A DNA stretch of 64,000 bases from Hymenobacter armeniacus (GCF_014699055.1 NZ_JACXAC010000003.1:124001-188000); one strand, 5' to 3'. Numbered from the stretch's first letter, positions 8,808 to 17,812 are shown. The notes: generated by a model from the letters alone, not told the origin. Made by a program: numbers and translations.

Positions 8808-9542
8808 TTACTGTCGGCTAGGCTTCATTCTCTGGTTGTAATCGGCAGCGGTGCCGTAATTCCGGAACCCCTCCATGTAATTGATTTTCCAGGCACCGTT
8901 CACTTTTTTCGCTTTCATCGCATAGCTGAAAGGAGGGGCTATGCCGTCTTTTTCATCCCAGGTCCAGTTGAACGTGGCCGTGTCAGCACCAAACTTCAAA
9001 TTGCTGAGGGTAAGTCGCTGCCAGTAATTGTCGGGGTTGTCCTGACAGTTACACCAATCATCAGCATCGGAATACCACAATGGAATGCCGTCGTTTGCGT
9101 TTCGCCATTCAGCACTTGCTTGTCTGACCGATGAATCAATTGTCAGGGCAATTGCCCGGTGCCTGGCCAGGAATTCATTGGAGAAAAAGCCGGTCTTTTT
9201 AAAAGCTGCATAATTGTTATTGTAGGCGGCCCAGTCGATGCCTGTGAGTAGGCTATCGGATGGGGTGTTGACCTGTAGCGGGAATCCGTAGTTTGGGTAT
9301 TTGGTTACGTGCCATTCGTAGACGTTTCTCACCAACGCCGTGAGCTCAACACTGTCTGGGTTTATACGGGGCGCGGTGCCGAATTTTGGAGGGCTCCATA
9401 ACGACGCGGCCTTGGTGCTGCCAGCGCCTGCTTGCCGCTGGACGACAATTTCAGCAGTTGGATTTGAAGTTGGGGAATTGCCGCAGCCGGCTAACGTGAG
9501 AGCCACTAGCAATATGGCAAACAGGGGGACTCTGCCGCGCAT
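8808..9542 (-). CDS. Hypothetical lipoprotein
   Basis: A 244-residue protein with a lipoprotein signal peptide and lipobox (LVALTLAGC|GNS), so it should be lipid-anchored at Cys20. The mature part is mostly hydrophilic, with a compact aromatic-rich region (YEWHVTKYPNYGFPLQ, DADDWCNCQDNPDNYWQ) and a C-terminal segment NGAWKINYMEGFR. The overall pattern recalls small DUF3828-like secreted domains, but the match is weak and no function is proposed. Its codon use looks slightly less GC-rich than its neighbours. It is a monocistronic unit with its own terminator at 8670-8698. Confidence 0.7.
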   Translation of the reverse strand: MRGRVPLFAILLVALTLAGCGNSPTSNPTAEIVVQRQAGAGSTKAASLWSPPKFGTAPRINPDSVELTALVRNVYEWHVTKYPNYGFPLQVNTPSDSLLTGIDWAAYNNNYAAFKKTGFFSNEFLARHRAIALTIDSSVRQASAEWRNANDGIPLWYSDADDWCNCQDNPDNYWQRLTLSNLKFGADTATFNWTWDEKDGIAPPFSYAMKAKKVNGAWKINYMEGFRNYGTAADYNQRMKPSRQ

Positions 9543-9849
9543 CTTAAGGTTGTAATTAAACGCTTACCCTATCAGGCTGCGTTCAGGTTGGTTGGTGTGT
9601 TGCTAAAGCTACAGGCTACAGCGGAATATTTGAATCAGCTTGACGGTTGCACGGATAGCAAATCAACGCAAGGGGACAGAAGTGTGAGTTCAAGGGCGAT
9701 GAATGCTTTCGCCGGAAGAACATTCACGATTGCCAGGACGCGTAGATAGAGAAAAAAGGAAGCTCAATGCCGCGTGGGCTGGTTGAAGGACTTTCCCCGC
9801 GCGCTATTCCCGACCTTTGTGGCCGCGGACTACAAAGTCCGCGCTACTT
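9543..9849. other. Intergenic region between divergent genes
   Basis: 307 bases between the lipoprotein gene and the rRNA methyltransferase gene. The first ~200 bases are AT-richer than the surroundings and presumably hold the lipoprotein promoter; no convincing box was found. The last 30 bases hold a GC-rich hairpin of a repeat family (9824-9843). No RNA gene is visible. Confidence 0.6.
9824..9847. repeat. Solo palindromic repeat, family E
   Basis: CGCGGACT and AGTCCGCG form a perfect 8-bp hairpin with loop ACAA, followed by CTAC. The right half AGTCCGCGCTAC is shared with the element at 57514-57585, so this looks like a single arm of the same family. It ends 6 bases before the methyltransferase ATG. 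Confidence 0.65.
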
Positions 9850-11028
9850 ATGCACCTCACCGCCACCACCCAGTTCGGCCTGGAAGAACTGCTCGCCGAC
9901 GAGCTTTACGACCTTGGCGCCGACATCACGCACGTGGGCTCCCGCGCCGTCGAGTTCATCGGCGACCACCGCCTGCTCTACGAAGTGGCCCTCTGGAGCC
10001 GCCTTTCCATACGCCTGCTGCGGCCCTTCGCCGCTTTTTACGCCGCCGATGAAAAGGCCCTCTACCGTGAAGTGAGCCGCATTGACTGGCAGGATTTCAT
10101 CGGCCACGGCCAAACCTTCGCCATCACGCCCGTCGTGAACCGCTCCACGTTCGAGCATTCGCTGTTCGTGGCCCAGCTCACCAAAGATGCCATTGTGGAC
10201 CAGTTTCGGGCCCGCACCGGCGAGCGGCCCAGCATCGACACCCGCAACCCCGACATCCGCCTGCACCTGCGCATGACGGAGAACGAAGTCATCCTGAGCC
10301 TCGACGCGGCCGGCGACTCGCTGCACCGCCGCGGCTACCGCCAGCACACCAACGAGGCCCCGCTGAACGAGGTGCTAGCCGCCGGCCTGGTGCTGCTCTC
10401 GGGTTGGGACGGCAAGCAGCCGCTCATCGACCCCCTGTGCGGCTCGGCCACCATACTCACCGAGGCCGGGCTGATGTGCCAGCGCATCGCGCCCGGCCTG
10501 TTCCACCAAGGCAAATTCGGCTTTGAAAACTGGTACGACTTCGACCCAAAACTCTGGGAGCAGGTGCGCGAAGAAGCCAAAGCCCAACGCCTTGAAGAGC
10601 CGCAAGCCTACCTCGCTGGCTCCGACCTCGACCCCAAAGTCATCGACATGGCCGCCGCCAACATCACCGCCGCCGGGCTGGAGGACTGCGTGCGCCTCTC
10701 GGTGCGCGACGTGAAAGATGCCGCCGCGCCCGCCAAGGAAGCGCCCGGCATCGTGCTCACCAACCCGCCGTATGGCGAGCGAATAGGAGAGGGGGCTCAG
10801 ATGGCGGCGCTCTACAAAACCATCGGCGATACGCTGAAAACGGGCTTTCAGGGCTACAACGCCTGCATTTTTACCGGCAACCTAGAGGCAGCCAAGAGCA
10901 TCGGGTTGAAGCCGGCGCGGCGCATTCCGCTGTTCAATGGCCCCATCGATTGCCGGTTGTTGAAGTATGAGCTGTACCGGGGTTCCAAGCGTGAACCCAA
11001 ACCGGCCGAGGGCCCGGCCCAAAACTAA
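9850..11028 (+). CDS. THUMP-domain class I SAM-dependent rRNA methyltransferase (RlmL N-terminal type)
   Basis: A 392-residue enzyme. Residues ~1-160 form the ferredoxin-like and THUMP RNA-binding part (FGLEELLADELYDLGAD at the start). The methyltransferase domain has DPLCGSATILTEAGLM (motif I) and the catalytic NPPYGERIG, as in enzymes that make N2-methylguanosine in 23S rRNA, such as the RlmL N-terminal half. The exact target base is inferred only. The ATG at 9850 is used, because upstream codons of the open frame run through the family E hairpin. The stop lies 58 bases before recQ. Confidence 0.9.
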   Translation: MHLTATTQFGLEELLADELYDLGADITHVGSRAVEFIGDHRLLYEVALWSRLSIRLLRPFAAFYAADEKALYREVSRIDWQDFIGHGQTFAITPVVNRSTFEHSLFVAQLTKDAIVDQFRARTGERPSIDTRNPDIRLHLRMTENEVILSLDAAGDSLHRRGYRQHTNEAPLNEVLAAGLVLLSGWDGKQPLIDPLCGSATILTEAGLMCQRIAPGLFHQGKFGFENWYDFDPKLWEQVREEAKAQRLEEPQAYLAGSDLDPKVIDMAAANITAAGLEDCVRLSVRDVKDAAAPAKEAPGIVLTNPPYGERIGEGAQMAALYKTIGDTLKTGFQGYNACIFTGNLEAAKSIGLKPARRIPLFNGPIDCRLLKYELYRGSKREPKPAEGPAQN

Positions 11029-11033
11029 TCTGC

Positions 11034-11065
11034 TTGGAACTTCCTGGCCCCGCCTGTTATTTTTA
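11034..11065 (+). promoter_or_regulatory. Possible recQ promoter
   Basis: TTG at 11034-11036 and TATTTTTA at 11058-11065 are 21 bases apart. This is the spacing expected between -33 and -7 elements in Bacteroidota, with one mismatch in the -7 box. It lies 21 bases upstream of the recQ ATG. Confidence 0.4.
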
Positions 11066-11086
11066 TCTAATTACTCCGCCTGCGTC

Positions 11087-13330
11087 ATGTCCGATACCTT
11101 AACTACCGCTCCTCCCGACCTGCTGCCCGCCGCCCGCCAGGCCCTGAAACGGTATTACGGCTATGACAATTTCCGGCCCATGCAGGCCGACATCATCCAG
11201 AACATTCTGGGGGGCAAAGACACCGTGGTGCTCATGCCCACCGGCGGCGGCAAGTCGGTCTGCTTCCAGATTCCGGCCGTGGTGTCGGAGGGCACCTGCG
11301 TGGTGGTGTCGCCGCTCATTGCGTTGATGAAGGACCAGGTGGAAGCCCTGAAAGCCAACGGCATCGCGGCGGCCTACATCAACAGCAGCGTGGGGCAGTC
11401 GGAGTCCAACGACATTGCGCGGGCGGCCGTGAGCGGGCACCTGAAGCTGCTGTACGTGTCGCCGGAAAAGCTGCTAAGCGACGGCTTCTTGCAGTTTCTG
11501 AACCGGGTAAACATCAGCCTGTTTGCCATCGACGAGGCCCACTGCATTTCGAGCTGGGGCCATGATTTTCGGCCCGAGTACACCCAACTCGGCGCGCTGC
11601 GGACGCACTTCCCCAACACGCCCATCATCGCCCTCACGGCCACGGCCGACCGCCTCACCAAGCGCGACATCATCACCCAACTCAACCTGCACGAGCCCCG
11701 GGTGTTCCTCTCCAGCTTTGACCGGCCCAACATCAACCTGCTGGTGCGGCCGGGCCAGGACCGCATGGGCTCGGTGCTCGACTACATTGCCCGCCACCCG
11801 CAGGACCCGGGCATCATTTACTGCCTTTCGCGCAAAACCTGCGAAACCGTGGCCCAGAAGCTCATCGCCAAGGGCGTGAAGGCCGGCCACTACCACGCTG
11901 GCATGACACCCCTGCAGCGCGGCAAGGTGCAGGAAGCCTTTTTGCAGGACGATTTGCAGGTCATCGTGGCCACCATTGCCTTCGGCATGGGCATCGACAA
12001 GAGCAACGTGCGCTGGGTGATGCACTACAACTTGCCCAAAAACATCGAAGGCTACTACCAAGAAATCGGCCGGGCCGGGCGCGACGGCGCGCCCAGCACC
12101 GCCATCCTGTTCTACAGCTTCGCCGACGTGATGCAGATGCGCGAGATGGTGACCAAGGACGTGCCCGCGCGCCAGGCCCAGCTCAACACCGCCAAGCTGG
12201 AGCGCATGCAGCAGTTTGCCGAAGCCGCCAGTTGCCGCCGCAAAATCCTGCTCAACTACTTCTCCGAAACGCTGCCGCAGGACTGCGGCAACTGCGACAT
12301 CTGCCGCAACCCGCCCACCACCTTCGACGGCACCCTCATTGCCCAGAAAGCCCTTTCGGCCGTGTTTCGCAGCCGCGAGCGGGTGGCCATCAACCTGCTG
12401 ATTGACATCTTGCGCGGCATGCGCAACCAGGCCGTGCTACAGGGCGGCTACGACCAGATAAAAACCTACGGCGCCGGCTCCGATTTGCCCTACCTCGACT
12501 GGTACAGCTACATCCACCAGATGCTGAACGACGGGCTGTTTTACATCGCCTACGAGGAAGGCTACGCCCTGAAAATCACCGAGCGCGGCCACCAAGTGCT
12601 GAAGGGCCAGCTCGCGCTGCCGCTCAAGAAGTTCCAGCCCGCCGAGAAGGCCGAAAAGCCCACCCGCGCCAGCAAGAAGGCTGCCAACGCTGCTTCCACG
12701 GCCACCATCGGCACGCCCGAGGCGCAGCTGTTTGAGAAGCTGCGCCGGCTCCGCAAGGCCATTGCCGACGAGCAGGGCGTGCCGCCTTACGTAGTGTTTT
12801 CGGACGCCACGCTGCAGGAAATGGCCGCCGAGCGGCCCGTCAACCGCGTGGGCATGCTGGGCATTTCGGGCGTGGGCATGAAGAAGTTCGAAACCTACGG
12901 CGAGGCCTTCATCAAGCTGATTCTGGAGGACGGCGGCGGGCAGTACGTGCCGTCCGATTCGGACAGCATGTTCAACGAGCCGCGCCCGCGCCTGGCCAAG
13001 GCCGAGAAAACCGAAAAGTCGGCAGGCGACTCCGAGGACGCCACCGTGCAGTTTCACCACATGGGCCTCACGCCGGAGGACATCTCCGAGCGCCGCGGCC
13101 TGGCCCTGAGCACCGTGAAAACGCACCTCTACACGGCCTACGCCAAGGGCCGCGAGCTGCGCATCCACGACTTCGTGAGCGACTCGGAGCTGGCCGAAAT
13201 CCTTACGGCCCGCGCCCAGCTCGGCAACGAGGCGTCGCTGCGCGACCTGTTCGACCACCTGCGCGAGAAGTACGACTACTTCCAGCTGCGCATGGCCGCG
13301 CTGTACCACAAGCGCCTGCGCGGGCAATAA
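11087..13330 (+). CDS. recQ: ATP-dependent DNA helicase RecQ
   Basis: A 747-residue 3'-5' DNA helicase acting in recombination and replication-fork repair. Walker A GGGKS is near residue 55, the Walker B/DEAH box with the RecQ aromatic-rich loop (DEAHCISSWGHDFRP) near 150, and motif VI QEIGRAGRDG near 330. The Zn-binding RecQ-Ct follows, with cysteines in CRRKILLNYF and CGNCDIC, then a winged helix, an HRDC domain (ISGVGMKKFETYGEAF near 600) and a C-terminal helix-turn-helix (MGLTPEDISERRGLALSTVK). The ATG at 11087 is followed by a normal N-terminus; the open frame from 10967 overlaps the previous gene and is rejected. A hairpin terminator follows. Confidence 0.96.
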   Translation: MSDTLTTAPPDLLPAARQALKRYYGYDNFRPMQADIIQNILGGKDTVVLMPTGGGKSVCFQIPAVVSEGTCVVVSPLIALMKDQVEALKANGIAAAYINSSVGQSESNDIARAAVSGHLKLLYVSPEKLLSDGFLQFLNRVNISLFAIDEAHCISSWGHDFRPEYTQLGALRTHFPNTPIIALTATADRLTKRDIITQLNLHEPRVFLSSFDRPNINLLVRPGQDRMGSVLDYIARHPQDPGIIYCLSRKTCETVAQKLIAKGVKAGHYHAGMTPLQRGKVQEAFLQDDLQVIVATIAFGMGIDKSNVRWVMHYNLPKNIEGYYQEIGRAGRDGAPSTAILFYSFADVMQMREMVTKDVPARQAQLNTAKLERMQQFAEAASCRRKILLNYFSETLPQDCGNCDICRNPPTTFDGTLIAQKALSAVFRSRERVAINLLIDILRGMRNQAVLQGGYDQIKTYGAGSDLPYLDWYSYIHQMLNDGLFYIAYEEGYALKITERGHQVLKGQLALPLKKFQPAEKAEKPTRASKKAANAASTATIGTPEAQLFEKLRRLRKAIADEQGVPPYVVFSDATLQEMAAERPVNRVGMLGISGVGMKKFETYGEAFIKLILEDGGGQYVPSDSDSMFNEPRPRLAKAEKTEKSAGDSEDATVQFHHMGLTPEDISERRGLALSTVKTHLYTAYAKGRELRIHDFVSDSELAEILTARAQLGNEASLRDLFDHLREKYDYFQLRMAALYHKRLRGQ

Positions 13331-13355
13331 TTCCGATAAGTCAATGTTGCAAGCA

Positions 13356-13390
13356 GGCCCGCCGGTACCCACGGCGGGCCGCTTCAGTTT
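13356..13390 (+). terminator. recQ terminator hairpin
   Basis: GGCCCGCCG and CGGCGGGCC form a perfect 9-bp stem with a 7-base loop 25 bases after the recQ stop. The T-tract is weak. Confidence 0.6.
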
Positions 13391-13423
13391 ATTTGCCGGT
13401 TATCGCCCGAACGCGCTGCTTTT

Positions 13424-14098
13424 ATGCTCCGAAAAATCGTCCTCTTTCTTGCCGCCGCTTTCATCGCCGCCTTCGCGGGCCTGATGCTCACCAAAACGCT
13501 GCCCTACTACACCTTTGAAAAGGGCATTAACTTCCTCACTACCAAAAGCGACGAAACCAACGACAACCCGTTTTTCCGACTGGGGTTCTACGTGCACATC
13601 ACCACCAGCCTGGTGGTGTTGGTGTTGGGGTTGCTGCAGTTTCTGCCGGTGCTGGCGCGGCGCGGGCCGGGGCTGCACCGGCAGCTGGGCAAGGGCTACG
13701 TCATCGGTATTCTGGCCCTGGCGGCGCCGTCGGGTCTCATTCTGGCCCGCTTTGCCAACGGCGGGCTGGCGGCCCAGGTGGGCTTCACGCTGCAGTGCCT
13801 GGTGTGGTGGGGCTGCACTTGGCGGGCCTACCAGGCCGCCCGCCAGCGCCAGTGGAGCCTGCACGTGGACTGGATGCTGCGCAGCTTCGCCGTGACGCTG
13901 GCGGCACTAGCGTTGCGCGGCGAAAGCTACGTGATGTATTACGTGTTCGAAACCAAGCCCATTGAGACGTATCTGACGGTGACGTGGCTTTCGTGGGTGG
14001 GCAATTTGATAGGGATGGAAATTCTGCTGGAAACAGGGCTGGGGCGGTATTTCCTGCGCGAGTTCATGCCGGAGCTGCGCAGTAAATTGGCGGCATGA
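13424..14098 (+). CDS. DUF2306 integral membrane protein
   Basis: A 224-residue membrane protein with about six hydrophobic segments. The pattern HRQLGKGYVIGILALAAPSG with a downstream WW-x-C-TWRAYQAARQRQWSLHVDWM is typical of DUF2306 proteins. These are uncharacterised inner-membrane proteins that keep several histidines in membrane-facing positions. The stop overlaps the start of the next lipoprotein by four bases (ATGA), so the two are probably translated together. No enzymatic role can be read from it. Confidence 0.8.
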   Translation: MLRKIVLFLAAAFIAAFAGLMLTKTLPYYTFEKGINFLTTKSDETNDNPFFRLGFYVHITTSLVVLVLGLLQFLPVLARRGPGLHRQLGKGYVIGILALAAPSGLILARFANGGLAAQVGFTLQCLVWWGCTWRAYQAARQRQWSLHVDWMLRSFAVTLAALALRGESYVMYYVFETKPIETYLTVTWLSWVGNLIGMEILLETGLGRYFLREFMPELRSKLAA

Positions 14099-15018
14099 AG
14101 CAAACGTTCTACCCGTTTTTACTGGCTGGCCTGCTGGCTGCCTGCCAACAGCAGAAACCGGTCGCCACCAATGTTGCGGTAGCTGCCAGCGCGCCCGTTC
14201 TAGTGGCCAAAGCCGGCGAAAAAGCGTTGCCGTCGCTATTCGCCGCTGCCGATACGCTCACAGGGCCCATGCGGCAGCTGCTGCGCGAAATCGACTTATC
14301 GAAGCTGTGGCAGGGCGATACCCAATATCGCCGGGAGAACCCAACGCTGCAGGGTTTCTTTGGCCCCGACCATTACCGGTTTGCGCTGGCTTTTACCAGC
14401 GTGCAGCGCGATGCCCGGCACCCCGAGGTGTACCACGTGCGGGGCAAATGCCGCTACCGGAAAAATATCCGGCCGTTCGAGGGCACACTCACGGTGCGGC
14501 AGATTGCCGATTTGGAGGCGCCCTGGGATTATGATGAATTCACGTCTCAGCAGCAAGATTCGACCCTGACGGAAGCGGCCGCCAACGATTCGGCAGAGGC
14601 GCAGTATGAGCGCGCCCGGCGGCTGTCGCATCCCTACACCCTGCGCGCCGAACTGGCAATTCAGGAAGCAGCGGCCCCAAATAGCGGCGTATTTCGCGGA
14701 GAAGCCGTGCTCAATTTTCACGTTGCCAGCCGTGGTCGGCTGGGGTACGTCACGGCCCCGTTTGTGCATAAAGGCGTGCCTGCCAACGGTAGCGAAATGC
14801 TCGTGCACGGCGCGCGGCGCAACCTGACGACCCGGGAAGTAAAGACGTTTGTGGTAGCCGCTGACGTGTTTGCCGCTGCTCCCGAGGTGTACAAAGATTT
14901 CGGCATCGGCGACCGGGGTGGCGAAGTCAACCCCAAATACGCCAAGCTGGGCTGGAACGAGGTTTGGGAAAACGACGAATGGTGGGCCGACTCGCCCAAA
15001 CCCTCGCTCACGCTCTAA
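14095..15018 (+). CDS. Hypothetical lipoprotein, paralogue of the 15105-15911 protein
   Basis: A 307-residue protein with a lipoprotein signal (LLAGLLAAC|QQQ). I do not recognise the family. It shares with the next gene a motif near the start of the mature part (LxKLWQ), a segment F-x-x-T-x-x-R-x-D-A with RGKCRYRKNIRPFEGTL, and a strikingly conserved C-terminus: GIGDRGGEVNPKYAKLGWNE followed by NDEWWA. It begins inside the last codons of the DUF2306 gene (ATGA overlap), so it is likely translationally coupled to it. Confidence 0.75.
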   Translation: MKQTFYPFLLAGLLAACQQQKPVATNVAVAASAPVLVAKAGEKALPSLFAAADTLTGPMRQLLREIDLSKLWQGDTQYRRENPTLQGFFGPDHYRFALAFTSVQRDARHPEVYHVRGKCRYRKNIRPFEGTLTVRQIADLEAPWDYDEFTSQQQDSTLTEAAANDSAEAQYERARRLSHPYTLRAELAIQEAAAPNSGVFRGEAVLNFHVASRGRLGYVTAPFVHKGVPANGSEMLVHGARRNLTTREVKTFVVAADVFAAAPEVYKDFGIGDRGGEVNPKYAKLGWNEVWENDEWWADSPKPSLTL

Positions 15019-15104
15019 TACTAAAGCCGCACACCCCACGTTAGGAGAGCACAAGCGCCATCTAGCAATATAGCTGGGCACTCACTTCCTTCACTTACGG
15101 GCAT

Positions 15105-15911
15105 ATGCGGTACTCCTTGCTTTTCACGGCTCCGGCGCTGCTGGGCACCCTGCACCTCAACGTCCTGTCGCCGGTGCCCGGACCCGCCGCCAAAGCCACC
15201 ACGGCCGCCCTGGCCGCGCCCGGCGCCATCCTCTCCAACGCCGCCCGCCATGCCCTGCTGGCCCGCGCCAACCTGGGCAAGCTGTGGCAGCACCAGCCCC
15301 AAAGCGGCACCGAGGACGTGCTCAACGGCTGCTTCGGCTACGACGGGCGGCGGCTCGAATTCGTGTTCACCACCGTGCGGGCCGATGCCAAAAGCCCCGG
15401 CCGCTACCTGGTGGCCGGCAAGTTTCGCTGCTACGGCGACGTGACGCCCTTCCGCGGCAGCATCGAGCTGCAGCAGGTGCAGCGCCTGCCCAATGAGCAG
15501 GCCGGGTACGCCGAAGACAGCGAAACCAAAGTGCCCACCTACTGCGCCACGGGCAGCTTTGCCCTGCAAGCCACCAGCCCGCACGGCCTGGGCGGCCAGT
15601 TCGACGGCCGCCTGGCCCTGGATTTTACCCTCGCGCCCGGCCACCGCGCCCAACTGGCCACCTACACCCACAACCCGGCCACGCGCAACGGCGGCCTGCT
15701 CTTCGACGGCCAGTGGCGCGAAGACGCCACCGCCGAAACCGCCGTGCCCGCCCTCTGGAAGCAGGGCACGGCCGTGACGCGGCAGGTGCTTGCGCGTTTC
15801 GACATCGGCGAGCGCAACTCGTTCGTGAACCCCAAATACGCCCGCGTGGGCTGGAACGACTTCTGGAAAAACGACGAATGGTGGGCCGAGCGACAACTGG
15901 CTCGACGCTAA
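15105..15911 (+). CDS. Hypothetical exported protein, paralogue of the preceding lipoprotein
   Basis: A 268-residue protein with an N-terminal hydrophobic stretch (MRYSLLFTAPALLGTLHLNV) that looks like a signal peptide without a lipobox cysteine. It is about 87 bases downstream of its paralogue. Shared features are LGKLWQ, FVFTTVRADA, GKFRCYGDVTPFRG and the C-terminal DIGERNSFVNPKYARVGWND then NDEWWAE. The middle differs strongly, so the duplication is old. No known domain is recognised; the protein probably sits in the envelope. Confidence 0.7.
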   Translation: MRYSLLFTAPALLGTLHLNVLSPVPGPAAKATTAALAAPGAILSNAARHALLARANLGKLWQHQPQSGTEDVLNGCFGYDGRRLEFVFTTVRADAKSPGRYLVAGKFRCYGDVTPFRGSIELQQVQRLPNEQAGYAEDSETKVPTYCATGSFALQATSPHGLGGQFDGRLALDFTLAPGHRAQLATYTHNPATRNGGLLFDGQWREDATAETAVPALWKQGTAVTRQVLARFDIGERNSFVNPKYARVGWNDFWKNDEWWAERQLARR

Positions 15912-15929
15912 AGTGGTGGGCAGAAAATT

Positions 15930-15952
15930 ATTAGCTAAGTGAATTAGTAACT
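15930..15952. promoter_or_regulatory. Candidate operator of the XRE/S24 repressor (autoregulation)
   Basis: ATTAGCTAA - GTGAA - TTAGTAACT. The half-sites match those of the perfect palindrome upstream of umuD (61369-61391) at 15 of 18 positions with the same 5-base spacer. The right half overlaps TAACTTCG (15948-15955), a one-mismatch -7 box, so binding here would block transcription of the repressor gene. Confidence 0.55.
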
Positions 15953-16027
15953 TCGCACTTGCGTTGCTAACTTCACCAGCCGAATTCGCGTTGAAACCAA
16001 CGCCATTCCCGGCCGCTGCCCCTCCCG

Positions 16028-16849
16028 ATGATTAATACCAACCTCAAGTTTTGCCGGCGCGAGCTCGCCCTCACGCAAGCCCAGATGGCCGACAAGCTCG
16101 GCATCAAACGCTCCTTGGTGGGCGCCTACGAAGAAGGCCGCGCCGAGCCCCGCCTCGCTACGCTCGTCAACATGGCTCGCTTGTTCGGCATCACGCTCGA
16201 CCAGCTCGTGACCACCGACTTCAGCAAGAAGAAGAACGCCAAGATTATTGGCTCGGTGCCGGCCCCCGAAGCCAGCGGCGCCGAAGACGACACCGACCCG
16301 CCCACCACGCCGGCCGGCGGCAAGCTCCGCATCCTGGCCCTGACCGTGGACAAGGACCAGAACGAAAACATCGAGTGGGTGCCCCAAAAGGCCGCCGCCG
16401 GCTACCTCAACGGCTACGCCGACCCCGAGTACCTGGAGGTGCTGCCCAAGTTCCGCCTGCCCATGCTCTCGAACACGGGCACGTACCGAGCCTTCGAAAT
16501 TGCGGGCGACTCCATGCTGCCCATTGCCAGCGGCACGGTCATCGTGGGCCGCTACGTGGAGGACTGGAGCACCATCAAGGACGGCACGCCGTGCATCGTG
16601 GTGAGCAAGCGCGAAGGCATCGTGTTCAAGCGCCTTTTCAACAAGCTGCGCTCCGGGGCCATGTTTGTGCTGCACTCCGACAACCCCAACTTCTCGCCTT
16701 ACGACCTGAACGTGGACGACGTGCTCGAAATCTGGGAAGCCAAGAGCTACATCAGCAGCACGTTCCCGATTGCCGAGCTCTCGCTGGAGCGCGTGGCCAG
16801 CCTCGTGCTCGACCTGCAGCAGCAGGTGGCGCTGCTGAAAAGGGCGTAG
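16028..16849 (+). CDS. XRE-family repressor with S24 (LexA-type) self-cleavage domain
   Basis: A 273-residue transcription factor. Residues ~5-58 form an XRE helix-turn-helix (LTQAQMADKLGIKRSLVGAY). A linker with TPAGG follows, then a predicted cleavage site A124-G125 in KAAAGYLNGY. The S24 domain has the catalytic Ser162 in AGDSML and Lys201 in VFKRLF, 39 residues apart, close to the 37 of LexA and UmuD. The protein should therefore be able to cleave itself, as LexA, CI and HdiR do in RecA-dependent DNA-damage responses. A candidate operator lies just upstream and a near-copy lies before umuDC. A phage origin is possible for the family, but no phage genes are nearby. Confidence 0.85.
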   Translation: MINTNLKFCRRELALTQAQMADKLGIKRSLVGAYEEGRAEPRLATLVNMARLFGITLDQLVTTDFSKKKNAKIIGSVPAPEASGAEDDTDPPTTPAGGKLRILALTVDKDQNENIEWVPQKAAAGYLNGYADPEYLEVLPKFRLPMLSNTGTYRAFEIAGDSMLPIASGTVIVGRYVEDWSTIKDGTPCIVVSKREGIVFKRLFNKLRSGAMFVLHSDNPNFSPYDLNVDDVLEIWEAKSYISSTFPIAELSLERVASLVLDLQQQVALLKRA

Positions 16850-16923
16850 CCAGTAGAGCGCAAGCGTAACCCGTCATGCCGCGCGTAGCCGAGGCATTTG
16901 GCTCGGCCGTTTTCTTGTCCTCA

Positions 16924-16955
16924 CAAAGCCCTGTCGCGCCTGCGGCAGGGCTTTG
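16924..16955. terminator. Possible terminator after the XRE/S24 gene
   Basis: CAAAGCCCTG and CAGGGCTTTG form a perfect 10-bp stem around a 12-base loop, 75 bases after the repressor stop and 74 before the pirin start. The T-tract is poor, so the role is uncertain. Confidence 0.4.
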
Positions 16956-17028
16956 CCGTTTGCTGGGCCTAACTTCTGAGGCAACTGGCGCGTATGCGGG
17001 GCACGCCCACCCTCACGCGCCACCCTCT

Positions 17029-17751
17029 ATGCTCAAATACCTTTCCGCTGCCGACCGCCACCACGCTGCCCCCGCCGCCTGGCTCAGCAGCTATTTTCTG
17101 TTTTCGTTCGCCGATTATTTCGACCGCGACAATATGCATTTTGGCCCGCTCCGGGTGTTCAACGACGACAGCGTGGCGCCGCAGTCGGGCTTTCCGCAGC
17201 ACCCGCATTCGGAGATGGAAATCGTGACGCTGGTGCTCGAAGGCGAAATCCAGCACCAAGACACGATGGGCAACAAAACCACCATCAAAGCCGGCGAAGT
17301 GCAGCGCATGACCGCCGGCACCGGGCTGGCCCACTCCGAATTCAACCGCCAAGACAAGCCCCTGCACCTCTACCAGTTGTGGTTCATTCCCGGCCAGAAA
17401 GGCCTGGCGCCCAGCTACGAACAGAAAGACATTGGTTTCATCAGCGGCAACAAGAACGAGCTGGTGCCCCTCGTGACCGGCCAGAAAGTGCTGGAAGACG
17501 TGGTGTACATGAACTCCAACAGCACCGTATACTGGGCCAACCTGGACTGCGGCAAGGAAATCGAGTTCAAGACGTTTCCCATTCGCCTCACCTTCATTTA
17601 CGTGAAAGAAGGCGTGATTTTCGTGAACGGCACCGAGCTCGGCCCCAACGACCAGGCCCGCATGACCAACGACGACGTGGTGCATGTGCGCGCCAGCAAG
17701 GACGCCCAGTTCATCCTGATTGACCTGCCTTCGAGCGAGTCGAACTACTAG
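17029..17751 (+). CDS. Pirin-family cupin protein
   Basis: A 240-residue bicupin. The N-terminal cupin carries the metal ligands: FPQHPHSEMEIVTLVLEGEI supplies two His and a Glu, and GTGLAHSEFN a third His. The C-terminal cupin (VVYMNSNSTVYWANL) is degenerate, as is usual in pirins. Bacterial pirins bind iron, and some act as quercetin 2,3-dioxygenases; the substrate here is unknown. The ATG at 17029 starts MLKYLSAADRHHA; the longer open frame from 16876 would read through the hairpin at 16924-16955 and has no pirin-like residues. Confidence 0.88.
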   Translation: MLKYLSAADRHHAAPAAWLSSYFLFSFADYFDRDNMHFGPLRVFNDDSVAPQSGFPQHPHSEMEIVTLVLEGEIQHQDTMGNKTTIKAGEVQRMTAGTGLAHSEFNRQDKPLHLYQLWFIPGQKGLAPSYEQKDIGFISGNKNELVPLVTGQKVLEDVVYMNSNSTVYWANLDCGKEIEFKTFPIRLTFIYVKEGVIFVNGTELGPNDQARMTNDDVVHVRASKDAQFILIDLPSSESNY

Positions 17752-17767
17752 CTCTCCAATGCGTCAC

Positions 17768-17812
17768 CGAACAAAAAAGCCGGCCTCCAGGGGCCGGCTT
17801 TTTTTTGTTCGG
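17768..17812. terminator. Strong bidirectional terminator
   Basis: An extended stem (GAACAAAAAAGCCGGCC pairs with GGCCGGCTTTTTTTTGTTC) with T-runs on both strands, between the convergent pirin gene and the outer-membrane protein gene. Confidence 0.9.

Noticed and set aside
9817..9849. N-terminal extension of the rRNA methyltransferase
   Set aside because: It would translate the family E hairpin and adds residues not typical of THUMP methyltransferases.
16028..16849. Prophage origin of the XRE/S24 repressor
   Set aside because: No integrase, structural or lysis genes are near; its neighbours are ordinary chromosomal genes.
16876..17028. N-terminal extension of the pirin gene
   Set aside because: The extra residues are unlike pirins and are encoded across a 10-bp hairpin; the ATG at 17029 fits the family start.
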